Below, one piece after another: positions 1-6,428 of a stretch of DNA of 9,319 nucleotides (position 1 is its first letter; the number at the start of each line of letters is the position of its first letter). Below the pieces are notes generated by a model. The model worked only from the letters and a program-made list of their open reading frames with translations, did no database searches and was not told the DNA's origin. This DNA is from an uncultured Clostridia bacterium (GTDB lineage: Bacteria > Bacillota > Clostridia > Lachnospirales > CAMVHY01). Both the position numbers and the translations under genes were made by a program. The DNA lies in NCBI GenBank assembly GCA_947167415.1, contig CAMVHY010000036.1, positions 1 through 9,319 of the forward strand, given 5' to 3'.

Positions 1-964
1 AAATCATTATAAATGGCACAACATTTTCTAATCCAATCGGAATGTTATACATCAAACAAACTGCCGTCGCGCAACAAACTATAGTTATAATAGAACCGCA
101 CATATGTATATTTGCACATAGCGGAACAATAAAATTTCTAATCTCTTCACAGATACCATCTCTTTCTGCACATTTTAAATTTACTGGAATTGTGGCAGCT
201 GATGATTGTGTACTTAATGCGGTTAAATATCCTGGAATTTGATTTTTAATTAAAATAAACGGATTTTTTTTGCTTATAAAACCTGCTATTAAAAATTGAA
301 TTAATAAATAAGCAAACTGCATCGCTAGAATAACCAAAAAAATTTTATACAAGACAGACATTAATACGAATGCTTTTCCTGAATATGTCATTTCAACAAA
401 CGTTCCACAAATGTATATTGGTAACAGTGGAACGATTACAACTTGCAAAATTTTATTTATTATAATCGAAAAATCTTTTACGGCATTATATAATGTCATG
501 CCAATTTCCTTCCCTTTCATTGTTGATAAACATAAACCTAAGATAAATGCCAAAATTACACTTGAAATCGTGTCCAAAATTGGTGGAATAGTTTGTTCGA
601 AAAAAGCTGTTACAGGCAAGCCTGATGTTTTTTGGATTTCCTTGACTGTTTCAAACGAAATAAAGTTTGGAAATATATTATAGGCAACTAAAAAAGATAT
701 ACTGCCACAAATTAATGTGGAACCATAAGCTAATAAAACAGTAACAAATAATAATTTCCCTGCACCAATAGATAAATCTGCGATACCGGAAGTTATATAA
801 GCTAAAATCATTAACGGAATCACAAATTTCAAAAAGGAACTAAAAAGACCTGAAATTGTTACTACTGCACGACAAAACCAAAGTGGCATAAATTTCCCAA
901 TTAATATTCCTAAAGTAACAGCAATTATAAGTTTTGTTATTAAATCTATTTTTTTCTTTTTCAT
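1..964 (-). CDS. dicarboxylate/amino acid:cation symporter (SDF family), 3' end outside window
   Basis: Integral membrane carrier of the sodium:dicarboxylate symporter family (GltP/DctA/SstT-like), which imports acidic or neutral amino acids or C4-dicarboxylates with Na+ or H+. The first 321 codons are present and the frame is still open at the left edge; family members are about 400-430 residues. Hydrophobic segments run throughout, for example near residues 8-23, 34-58 and 71-98. The family's serine-rich reentrant-loop signature is clear at 251-263 (STQSSAATIPVNL), followed by a conserved stretch near 279-294 (IVPLCANMHICGSIIT). The start is an ATG with GGAG seven bases upstream. It is transcribed alone, divergently from the nucleotidase gene, from a sigma-A-like promoter at 1028-1000. 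The family is certain; the substrate cannot be told from sequence. No frameshift or internal stop is seen. Confidence 0.93.
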   Translation of the reverse strand, partial: MKKKKIDLITKLIIAVTLGILIGKFMPLWFCRAVVTISGLFSSFLKFVIPLMILAYITSGIADLSIGAGKLLFVTVLLAYGSTLICGSISFLVAYNIFPNFISFETVKEIQKTSGLPVTAFFEQTIPPILDTISSVILAFILGLCLSTMKGKEIGMTLYNAVKDFSIIINKILQVVIVPLLPIYICGTFVEMTYSGKAFVLMSVLYKIFLVILAMQFAYLLIQFLIAGFISKKNPFILIKNQIPGYLTALSTQSSAATIPVNLKCAERDGICEEIRNFIVPLCANIHMCGSIITIVCCATAVCLMYNIPIGLENVVPFIMI

Positions 965-999
965 ATTTTTTCTCCAAACATAAATTTTATTTACAGTCA

Positions 1000-1028
1000 A
1001 TTTTAAAATAATCATCAAACTATGTCAA
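1000..1028 (-). promoter_or_regulatory. sigma-A-type promoter of the symporter gene
   Basis: On the minus strand a perfect -35 TTGACA (1028-1023) is followed after exactly 17 bases by TAAAAT (1005-1000), five of six matches to TATAAT. Transcription would start near 993, giving a leader of about 30 bases that carries the GGAG ribosome binding site (975-972) before the ATG. The promoter is predicted from consensus only. Confidence 0.7.
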
Positions 1029-1098
1029 AAGACAAATTAAAAATTGCTGTTTTAAACAAAAATAATAACTTTATTTTAATTTTGTTTTATCATCATAA

Positions 1099-1139
1099 AA
1101 AAAATCTATTGTGAGTTTAAATTTCACGACAGATTTTTT
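1099..1139. terminator. orphan terminator-like hairpin between two divergent promoters
   Basis: AAAAAATCT (1099-1107) pairs perfectly with AGATTTTTT (1131-1139). An inner stem TTGTGA/TCACGA (one G-U) lies beyond an A-C mismatch, with a loop of about 9 bases. The run of T after the stem on both strands gives the look of a bidirectional terminator. It lies upstream of both the symporter promoter (1028-1000) and the nucleotidase promoter (1329-1357), so it is in neither predicted transcript. The rest of 965-1403 holds no convincing gene. It could be a leftover of a lost gene, the end of an unseen small RNA, or an insulator. Confidence 0.4.
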
Positions 1140-1328
1140 ACTTTACTGATATCGAAAATATTTTTTAAAAGCGATTTTAATATCAATTTATTATTTCAAC
1201 ATGTAGTTCCTAAAAATTAATCTTAGTGAAAAGAATCAAAAGCAAGATTTTAGAAGTATGGAATAAAAATCTCACCACAAACCAATTTTATCACGCAAGT
1301 ACAATTTTATTTTGTTTTACAAAAATAA

Positions 1329-1357
1329 TATACACAATCTAATTTTTGTGATATAAT
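1329..1357 (+). promoter_or_regulatory. extended -10 promoter of the nucleotidase gene
   Basis: A perfect TATAAT (1352-1357) is preceded by TG one base upstream (1349-1350), making an extended -10. TATACA (1329-1334, four of six matches to TTGACA) lies 17 bases upstream. The start point would be near 1364, giving a leader of about 40 bases with GGAGA at 1392-1396, seven bases before the ATG. It looks like a strong vegetative promoter, notable because the gene behind it has a nonsense codon. Confidence 0.65.
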
Positions 1358-1403
1358 AACAACGTTAATTTTTAACAAAAAAAAATAAAATGGAGATGTT
1401 TAT

Positions 1404-3020
1404 ATGTTGCAACAAAAAAAGAAACATATTTTTTTTGCATTGGTTTGTATTTTTGTCTTTAGTTTTTATTTTAATTTTAAAATTTGCGCACAGGCAAAAG
1501 ATTTTTCTTTAACTGTGATTCATACAAATGATTCACACGGAACTGTATCTCATGAGCCGTATATAAATACTTTGGCTTAGCAGAAAAAAAATAATGGCGA
1601 AAATGTTTTAATTTTGTCCGCTGGTGATTTATTTCATGGACAACTAATTGCTTCGTTATCGCGCGGAGAAAGCATATTAAATATATTTAATACAGTCGGA
1701 TATAATTATATTGCAGCGGGCAATCATGATTTTAATTATGGGCTTGATAGATTAAAAGAAATTGAATCACAAGCAAAGTTTAAAATTTTAGTTTCAAATC
1801 TTGTAGACAAAGAAACAGGTGCGAATATTTTTTTGCCGTATGAGATAAAAAAAATTAATGGTGTCAAAGTTGGAATTTTTGGTTTATCAACACCAGAGAC
1901 ACTTGCAAAAACTTCTGGTCGAAAAAGTTTAGAGGGAACTGAATTTTTGCCACCGATCGAAACGGCAAAGAAAATTGTAAAAAAATTAAAATCGCAAGGT
2001 TGTAAAATAATTATTGCGATTACACATTTAGGTTTAGATGATGCGACGCTTTATGAAAATCGGAGTAATTCTCTGGCGGAAAATGTTCCCGAAATAGATT
2101 TAATAATTGACGGACATAGCCATACGGAATTAAAAAATGGGTTAGAAGTTAATAACACTCTTATTGCGCAAACAGGAGAGCATGGAAATAATATTGGAGT
2201 TGTTGAGTTAAAACTTAAAAAACGTGGCAAAAAATATGTTGGTTTAGAAAAGAAAGCCTATTTGATTAAAATGAGTGAACAGCAAGATATTTTACCTGAT
2301 GAAAATGTTTTGAATGTGGTTGAGGAAGAAAATAAAAAAATAGAAGAGTTCACGTTAGAAAAAATCGGTGAGATAGGATTTGAATTAGATGGAAAAAGAG
2401 AACATGTTCGTACAGTTGAAACAAATTTTTTTGATTTGTTAACGGATGCCATTTTAGAAAAAACAAAATCCGATTTGGTGATCTTAAACGGAGGAACAAT
2501 TAGAGATTCGATTCAAGCCGGAGAAATTACAGTTGGTGATATCTATAAATCTTTACAATTTGAGAATACGATTATCACTCAAAATATAAGCGGCAGAGAA
2601 ATTTTAAAAGCTTTGGAATATGGTGTAAGTCAATATCCAAACGTTTTTGGCGGAAATTTACAACTTGGCGGAATAAAATTCAAGTTTGATCCAAATAAAA
2701 AAGCTGGCGAAAGAATTTATGATATTTGTTTTTTAGACAGTGGAAAAAAATTTGATTTGGATAAAGAGTATAATTTAGCGACAACTAAATTTACTTTTGA
2801 AGGCGGTGATGGATATGATATGTTCACAAAAAACGAAAGTTATGAAGAGCATGAGTCTATTCAAGAAATGTTGATTGAGTATATAAAAAATCATGATTTA
2901 GAAAAATATTGCGAAGTTCAAAATAGAATTGTTGTACAGGAACAAAAAATTGAGCAAGTTTCTGAACCTGAAAATGAAATTAAGAACAAAAACGACGAAA
3001 ACTTAAAAAACGTGTCTTAA
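1404..3020 (+). pseudogene. secreted 5'-nucleotidase/cyclic phosphodiesterase family protein, interrupted by in-frame TAG
   Basis: The reading frame runs 538 codons from an ATG with a good GGAGA site, but codon 59 (1578-1580) is TAG. It encodes a signal peptide (about 1-31, charged start, hydrophobic core, likely cleavage after CAQA). A calcineurin-like metallophosphatase domain follows, with ligands D43 and H45 (TNDSHG), D75 (SAGD), N107-H108 (GNHDF), H208 (THLG) and H238/H240 (GHSH). The C-terminal 5'-nucleotidase substrate domain has NGGTIR at 362-367 and GGDGYDMF at 467-474. The tail is Glu/Lys/Asn-rich with no LPxTG anchor. Such UshA/YfkN-type enzymes dephosphorylate extracellular nucleotides. 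The stop falls between ligands H45 and D75, so neither the 58-residue product nor a restart at the TTG of codon 71 (no signal peptide, no D43/H45) should be active. Everything after the TAG is undamaged, so the lesion is recent, suppressed, or a sequence error. Confidence 0.85.
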
Positions 3021-3040
3021 AATTTAATGTGAAATTAGCT

Positions 3041-3077
3041 TAATAAAATAAAAAATCCGGATTTAATTTATCCGAAT
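3041..3077 (-). terminator. intrinsic terminator of the spoVA operon
   Basis: On the minus strand, an 8-bp stem (3077-3070 with 3062-3055, one G-U pair, core CGGAT/ATCCG) and a 7-base loop are followed by TTTTTTATTTTATT. It lies about 70 bases past the spoVAE stop. On the plus strand the stem is followed by no T run, so it serves the minus strand. Confidence 0.7.
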
Positions 3078-3085
3078 CATATTTT

Positions 3086-3122
3086 AAAAGTCAGCTGAAA
3101 ATATTTTTTAGCTGGCTTTTTT
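3086..3122 (+). terminator. intrinsic terminator of the nucleotidase gene
   Basis: AAAAGTCAGCT (3086-3096) pairs with AGCTGGCTTTT (3110-3120, one G-U pair) around a 13-base loop, and the T run continues to 3122. It sits 66 bases after the nucleotidase stop. On the minus strand the same hairpin is followed by only four T, so it could also give partial termination of spoVA transcripts. Confidence 0.75.
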
Positions 3123-3145
3123 GTTGCTAATTAAAAATAATTTTT

Positions 3146-3499
3146 TTATTTTTCTTTTGGGTCAAAAATTAATGCGTTAATTAAACTAAAAATTACTGCT
3201 GCTGATATTCCTGCCGATGCTGATTTTAAACCTCCAGTTAAAATTCCGATTGCTCCCTCAGAATCTATTTCTTCTTTGACGCCGTTCGCCAATAAATTTC
3301 CGAAGCCGGGCAACGGTACACACGCTCCTGCTCCTGCATAATCAATTATTTTGTCATAGATATTTAACCCGCCCAAAATACATCCCAACACTACAAACAA
3401 AACTAATATTCGTGCCGAAGTAATTTTTGTTTTGTCTATTAAAATCTGCCCGATGACACAAATTAATCCTCCGACCCAAAACGCATTTATATAATTCAT
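3146..3499 (-). CDS. spoVAE: stage V sporulation protein AE (SpoVAEB type)
   Basis: This 117-residue inner-membrane protein is the usual length for the family. It begins with AFWVGGLICVIGQ (6-18) and continues through hydrophobic stretches near 30-47, 83-90 and 96-112. The central loop YDKIIDYAGAGACVPLPGFGN (48-68) is characteristic of the SpoVAC/SpoVAE paralogues; the same layout occurs in SpoVAC at the other end of the cluster. In Bacillus this protein is part of the SpoVA channel that carries Ca-DPA across the inner spore membrane. The ATG start has GGCGGTG five bases upstream. It is the last gene of the operon, 28 bases after spoVAD and followed by a terminator. No spoVAEA or spoVAF follows; the next gene is convergent. 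Expression should be in the forespore. Confidence 0.92.
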   Translation of the reverse strand: MNYINAFWVGGLICVIGQILIDKTKITSARILVLFVVLGCILGGLNIYDKIIDYAGAGACVPLPGFGNLLANGVKEEIDSEGAIGILTGGLKSASAGISAAVIFSLINALIFDPKEK

Positions 3500-3527
3500 T
3501 TTTTCACCGCCTAAAAAAAATTATTTG

Positions 3528-4559
3528 TTAATCATGATTTTCGATTGCAACAGCATAAGCAATTCCCGGAATACTTTCTCCCTGCTGAGACGAAAGCTGA
3601 CTCATTAAAGCTCCTGTCGGCACAAATAAAATTTTATTTAAAACGCCATCTTTTAATCTTTTATATAAATATCCTGCGAACGTAACAGCCGAACACGCAC
3701 AACCGCTCCCGCCTGAACCAATTTTTTGTTTTTCGATATCAAATATTAATAAGCCACAGTCATTATAATTTTTTGTCATATCTATATTTTTTTCGCCAAA
3801 CATTTTTACAACCAAATCATGCCCAATTTTTCCTAAATCTCCCGTAACTATCAAATCATAATAATCCGGCGAAATATTTAAATCTGACAAATGCGAATAA
3901 ATTACATCAAACGCTGCCGGTGCCATTGCCGCGCCCATATTATTTGCATCTTTTATTCCCATATCAATTATTTTTCCCGGAGTAATCGCGGTTATACACG
4001 GCAATTTTTTATTTTCATCTTGATTTTTTTTATTCGACAAAATAACAGAGCCCTGTCCCGTAACAGTCCAAGTTGAACTTGGCGGTCTTTGTGTTCCTAA
4101 TTCCAACGGAAATCTAAATTGCTTTTCGCTCGCACAAAAATGACTCGATGCGCCAATTAAAATATTATTTGCGAAACCGCCGTTAATCAAAATTGCGCCT
4201 AAACCTAATCCTTCACCAATTGTTGAACATGCACCAAAAATTCCAAAGAACGGAATATTTAAATCACGAATAGCAAAATTCGAACCTGTATTTTGATTTA
4301 ATAAATCGCCTGAAATTACATAATCTATATCTTCTTGTGAAAGATTTGCTTTTTCTAATGCGCGCGCAAAAGTTTCTTTTGTTATTTTACTTTCTGCTTT
4401 TTCCCACGAAATTTCTCCGTAAAGCGAATCTTCCAAAATCAAATCAAAAAAATCTTTTAATGGGCCCTCTCCTTCTTTTGGACCAACGGTTGACGATGTC
4501 GAAATAATATAAACTGGATTTTTAAATTTAATTGTTTGCTGCCTGATTTTTTTTTGCAA
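3528..4559 (-). CDS. spoVAD: stage V sporulation protein AD
   Basis: This 343-residue thiolase-fold protein is close to the usual ~338. In Bacillus, SpoVAD is the soluble DPA-binding subunit attached to the outer face of the inner spore membrane and is needed for DPA uptake. Visible family marks are VGPKEGEGPL near 25-34, GACST at 109-113 (the thiolase cysteine position), SSTWTVTGQGS near 161-171, TGDLGKIGHDL near 239-249 and GGSGCACSA near 283-291. The start is a TTG: GGGAGG lies nine bases upstream (4574-4569), no in-frame ATG is near, and the QQTIKFKNP start matches the family. Codons 2-5 contain a run of nine A, a slippage-prone tract. It sits 33 bases after spoVAC and 28 bases before spoVAE in one operon. 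Confidence 0.95.
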   Translation of the reverse strand: MQKKIRQQTIKFKNPVYIISTSSTVGPKEGEGPLKDFFDLILEDSLYGEISWEKAESKITKETFARALEKANLSQEDIDYVISGDLLNQNTGSNFAIRDLNIPFFGIFGACSTIGEGLGLGAILINGGFANNILIGASSHFCASEKQFRFPLELGTQRPPSSTWTVTGQGSVILSNKKNQDENKKLPCITAITPGKIIDMGIKDANNMGAAMAPAAFDVIYSHLSDLNISPDYYDLIVTGDLGKIGHDLVVKMFGEKNIDMTKNYNDCGLLIFDIEKQKIGSGGSGCACSAVTFAGYLYKRLKDGVLNKILFVPTGALMSQLSSQQGESIPGIAYAVAIENHD

Positions 4560-4592
4560 AAAATATCGCCTCCCAAAAAAAAATTTAACTGC

Positions 4593-5039
4593 TTATAAAC
4601 TAAAGTAATAAAAAATCCCAACTATTACTGAAGCCAAAGTACTGTAAACAATTACCGGTCCCGAAATTAAAAACATTTTTGCCCCGACGCCGAAAATATA
4701 TCCTTCCTTTTTAAATTCCAAAGCAGGAGCTGCAACTGAATTTGCAAAACCCGTAATCGGAACAATCGAACCAGCGCCGGCAAATTTGCCAATTTTATCG
4801 TAAACTCCAAAGCCTGTTAAAATTACGCCAAAAAAAATTAATATGACTGAACAAAATGTTCTTGCAACTTCGATTTCATATCCTAAGTTTAAAAAATAAT
4901 TCGTAATAAATTCGCCGATTACACAAATTAATCCCCCGCTCCAAAACGCATTAAAGCAATTCAGAAATATATTCGTTTTTGGAGACATTTTTTCGACTGT
5001 GTCCTGATATTTTTTTTTGTCGATAAAATTATTTTTCAT
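4593..5039 (-). CDS. spoVAC: stage V sporulation protein AC
   Basis: This 148-residue inner-membrane protein has normal family length. It shows FNAFWSGGLICVIGE (29-43), hydrophobic spans near 62-78, 88-104 and 117-142, and the loop YDKIGKFAGAGSIVPITGFAN (80-100) shared with SpoVAE. In Bacillus, SpoVAC behaves as a mechanosensitive channel component of the Ca-DPA transport complex. The ATG at 5039 is chosen because AGAGGGTG lies about six bases upstream. An in-frame TTG at 5075 would add 12 residues but has no comparable binding site and lies inside the duplicated segment. The 175-base gap from spoVAB is far wider than the other junctions of this operon because of that duplication. spoVAD follows after 33 bases. 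Confidence 0.93.
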   Translation of the reverse strand: MKNNFIDKKKYQDTVEKMSPKTNIFLNCFNAFWSGGLICVIGEFITNYFLNLGYEIEVARTFCSVILIFFGVILTGFGVYDKIGKFAGAGSIVPITGFANSVAAPALEFKKEGYIFGVGAKMFLISGPVIVYSTLASVIVGIFYYFSL

Positions 5040-5057
5040 AAACTTCACCCTCTTAAT

Positions 5058-5227
5058 AAATTCATTTTTTAACAAACAAATTTTTTTTCACGAGCATACT
5101 TTTTCCAAACAAAATAATTTCTATTCATAAAATAAAAACTCTAACTTTAAACAAATTCATTTTTTAACAAACAAATTTTTTTCACGAGCATACTTTTTCC
5201 AAACAAAATAATTTCTATTCATAAAAT
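5058..5227. repeat. direct duplication (76 + 75 bp, 19-bp spacer) at the spoVAB/spoVAC junction
   Basis: Bases 5058-5133 and 5153-5227 are identical except for one T in a homopolymer (eight T at 5081-5088, seven at 5176-5182). The segment between them is 19 bases, so the period is 95. Read on the minus strand, the downstream copy (5227-5153) starts with the last four codons and stop of spoVAB. The second copy (5133-5058) repeats this spoVAB tail in non-coding position and ends just upstream of the spoVAC ribosome binding site. The near identity in such AT-rich DNA suggests a recent tandem duplication. Confidence 0.95.
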
Positions 5228-5643
5228 CCGGAAACAAAATAATAAACAAGCGAGCCAAATAATTTTCCCAATGCTATCGCAAAAATAAAATATTTCAAAC
5301 CAATCTCAATTTTTGCTCGACGAATTAAAATCGGAATCACATTTAAAATTTCTGCGAGAGACATGGCTAAACATCCATAAAAAATTCCAATACAAAAACT
5401 TAATATCCCAACACAAATTTTTGATGTTGGCAAATAATAATTTATTAAATTTGTTGAAGTTCCAAAGATCCCTCCAAAAATTATTGCTTCTTCATAAAGA
5501 TAAATAAATTTTTGTGTGTCAGTTTTATTTGCCAAACGCTCAACAATTCCAACCGTTGCAATAAAAGCAAAAACTGCGCCTGAAATAACTATGCCTGAAC
5601 TAAATCCCAACATGATTAAAATTAATTTTTCTAGTAATTTCAT
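5215..5643 (-). CDS. spoVAB: stage V sporulation protein AB
   Basis: This 142-residue, very hydrophobic protein is almost the same length as Bacillus SpoVAB. Membrane spans are near residues 6-32, 51-66, 76-96 and 115-136. Family-like stretches are the glycine-rich first helix leading to FAFIATVGIVERLA (25-38) and the cytoplasmic loop LAEILNVIPILIRRAK (96-111). It is a membrane component of the SpoVA system; its individual role is poorly defined even in Bacillus. Its ATG overlaps the spoVAA TGA by four bases (ATGA) and no clear Shine-Dalgarno is present, so translation is probably coupled to spoVAA. It ends in TAG (5217-5215) at the expected family length, the only TAG stop among the complete genes here, followed by an in-frame TGA eleven codons on. 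This gene shows that TAG terminates in this genome. Confidence 0.9.
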   Translation of the reverse strand: MKLLEKLILIMLGFSSGIVISGAVFAFIATVGIVERLANKTDTQKFIYLYEEAIIFGGIFGTSTNLINYYLPTSKICVGILSFCIGIFYGCLAMSLAEILNVIPILIRRAKIEIGLKYFIFAIALGKLFGSLVYYFVSGFYE

Positions 5644-6272
5644 GATTTTGTTTTCGCGTTTTCATTTTTTATTGAATCGACAAGAGTGTCATGCATGTCT
5701 TGATCGTACAAAGACATTTCAACTTCGATTGGTGTTGGATCGCTTGTAATTTTTTTCCCGCCAATATGATTAAAAAAAATTATTATGCCCAATGATAATC
5801 CAATTGAATATGGAATCGTAATTATTTTTGGATTCGTAATTTCGATTTCGCGCCCAAAAAAAATTTGATAATAATTTTTAAATACGTTTGGAATTTGTGC
5901 ATCTGAATGAAAACTCATGATTGCCGTTGCTGAACCCATAAATAAAACTAGACAAACAAAAATAATTTTTATCAAAAGCAAAATTTTATTCGGACTTTTT
6001 TTTTCGCCTGAATATTCAATTATGATATCTTGCTCGCCTAAATTTATTACGTGATAATTCTCATAATCTTTTTTTATTGCTTTGATAATATCTGCTATCG
6101 AGATTAAATAATTTTTTTTTGCCTCATTTTTATTTTTTATAGCCAAAATTTTTTTTTCACACAACTTTGGATAAATATTTTCAGGCGCAATAATTTCACA
6201 AATATCTTTTAAGCACACAAAATTTTTTCCTTCGATTAAAATTTTTTTATCAGCTTTGATATATATTTCCAT
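5640..6272 (-). CDS. spoVAA: stage V sporulation protein AA
   Basis: A protein of 210 residues from the ATG at 6272, or 212 from an in-frame TTG at 6278. It is the first gene of the spoVA operon. The N-terminal ~95 residues are soluble, with an MEIYIKADKKI start like other SpoVAA proteins. Two membrane segments follow at about 97-120 and 150-170. The C-terminal tail DPTPIEVEMSLYDQD (178-192) is the clearest family signature. It belongs to the forespore membrane SpoVA complex for DPA movement. The start is ambiguous: the only purine-rich site, AGAAG, is 5 bases before the TTG and 11 before the ATG. A weak sigma-G-like promoter is at 6345-6315. The gene overlaps spoVAB by four bases. The identification rests on the tail, topology, length and operon position. 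Confidence 0.88.
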   Translation of the reverse strand: MEIYIKADKKILIEGKNFVCLKDICEIIAPENIYPKLCEKKILAIKNKNEAKKNYLISIADIIKAIKKDYENYHVINLGEQDIIIEYSGEKKSPNKILLLIKIIFVCLVLFMGSATAIMSFHSDAQIPNVFKNYYQIFFGREIEITNPKIITIPYSIGLSLGIIIFFNHIGGKKITSDPTPIEVEMSLYDQDMHDTLVDSIKNENAKTKS

Positions 6273-6314
6273 TTTCAAATCATCTTCTGATTTTATTTTT
6301 TTTTACTGCAAAAA

Positions 6315-6345
6315 TATTTTTTCCCATTTGAAATTTTTATATTCA
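6315..6345 (-). promoter_or_regulatory. possible sigma-G (forespore) promoter of the spoVA operon
   Basis: On the minus strand TGAATA (6345-6340) fits the sigma-G -35. Eighteen bases later AAAAATA (6321-6315) matches only four of seven positions of CATACTA. In Bacillus the spoVA operon is sigma-G dependent, which is the main reason to propose it. The -10 is weak and the region is A/T rich, so this is tentative. Confidence 0.3.
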
Positions 6346-6366
6346 TGACAAATCAACACATAAAAT
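6337..6366 (+). promoter_or_regulatory. possible sigma-E (mother cell) promoter of the LysM-CAP gene
   Basis: TTATATT (6337-6343) resembles the sigma-E -35 (KMATATT, one mismatch). After 15 bases comes CATAAAAT (6359-6366), close to the sigma-E -10 CATACAnT. A start near 6373 gives a leader of about 55 bases before the ATG at 6429. No sigma-A-like pair is evident here. The -35 overlaps the proposed sigma-G -35 on the other strand. Confidence 0.35.
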
Positions 6367-6428
6367 TTTTTTTCGTGCGCAAAATAAATTTGCTTTTAAA
6401 AAAAATAAAAAGTCGAGGTGTAAAAAAA

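Noticed and set aside
42..683. Plus-strand open frames at 42-242 and 411-683
   Set aside because: They lie antisense within the clear symporter gene, lack ribosome binding sites and have no family-like sequence.
1578..1580. TAG as a reassigned sense codon (Gln or pyrrolysine)
   Set aside because: spoVAB uses TAG as its stop at the expected length, and no pyl genes or suppressor tRNA are in the window. A lesion or sequence error is simpler, though suppression is not excluded.
2258..2452. Minus-strand open frame inside the nucleotidase gene
   Set aside because: It lies opposite conserved coding sequence, has no binding site, and is Ser/Phe-rich as expected for an antisense shadow.
3891..4076. 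Plus-strand open frame opposite spoVAD
   Set aside because: It is antisense to a strongly conserved gene with no independent support.
5040..5075. TTG at 5075 as the spoVAC start
   Set aside because: The ATG at 5039 has AGAGGGTG at good spacing and gives the normal family length; the extra 12 residues lie in the duplicated segment.
5313..5749. Plus-strand open frames opposite spoVAB and spoVAA
   Set aside because: They cross the spoVAA/spoVAB overlap on the wrong strand; the minus-strand genes fit their families in full.
6345..6428. ATG at 6345 as the start of the LysM-CAP gene
   Set aside because: It would put 28 Lys/Phe-rich residues before the signal peptide, lacks a ribosome binding site, and precedes the candidate promoter -10.
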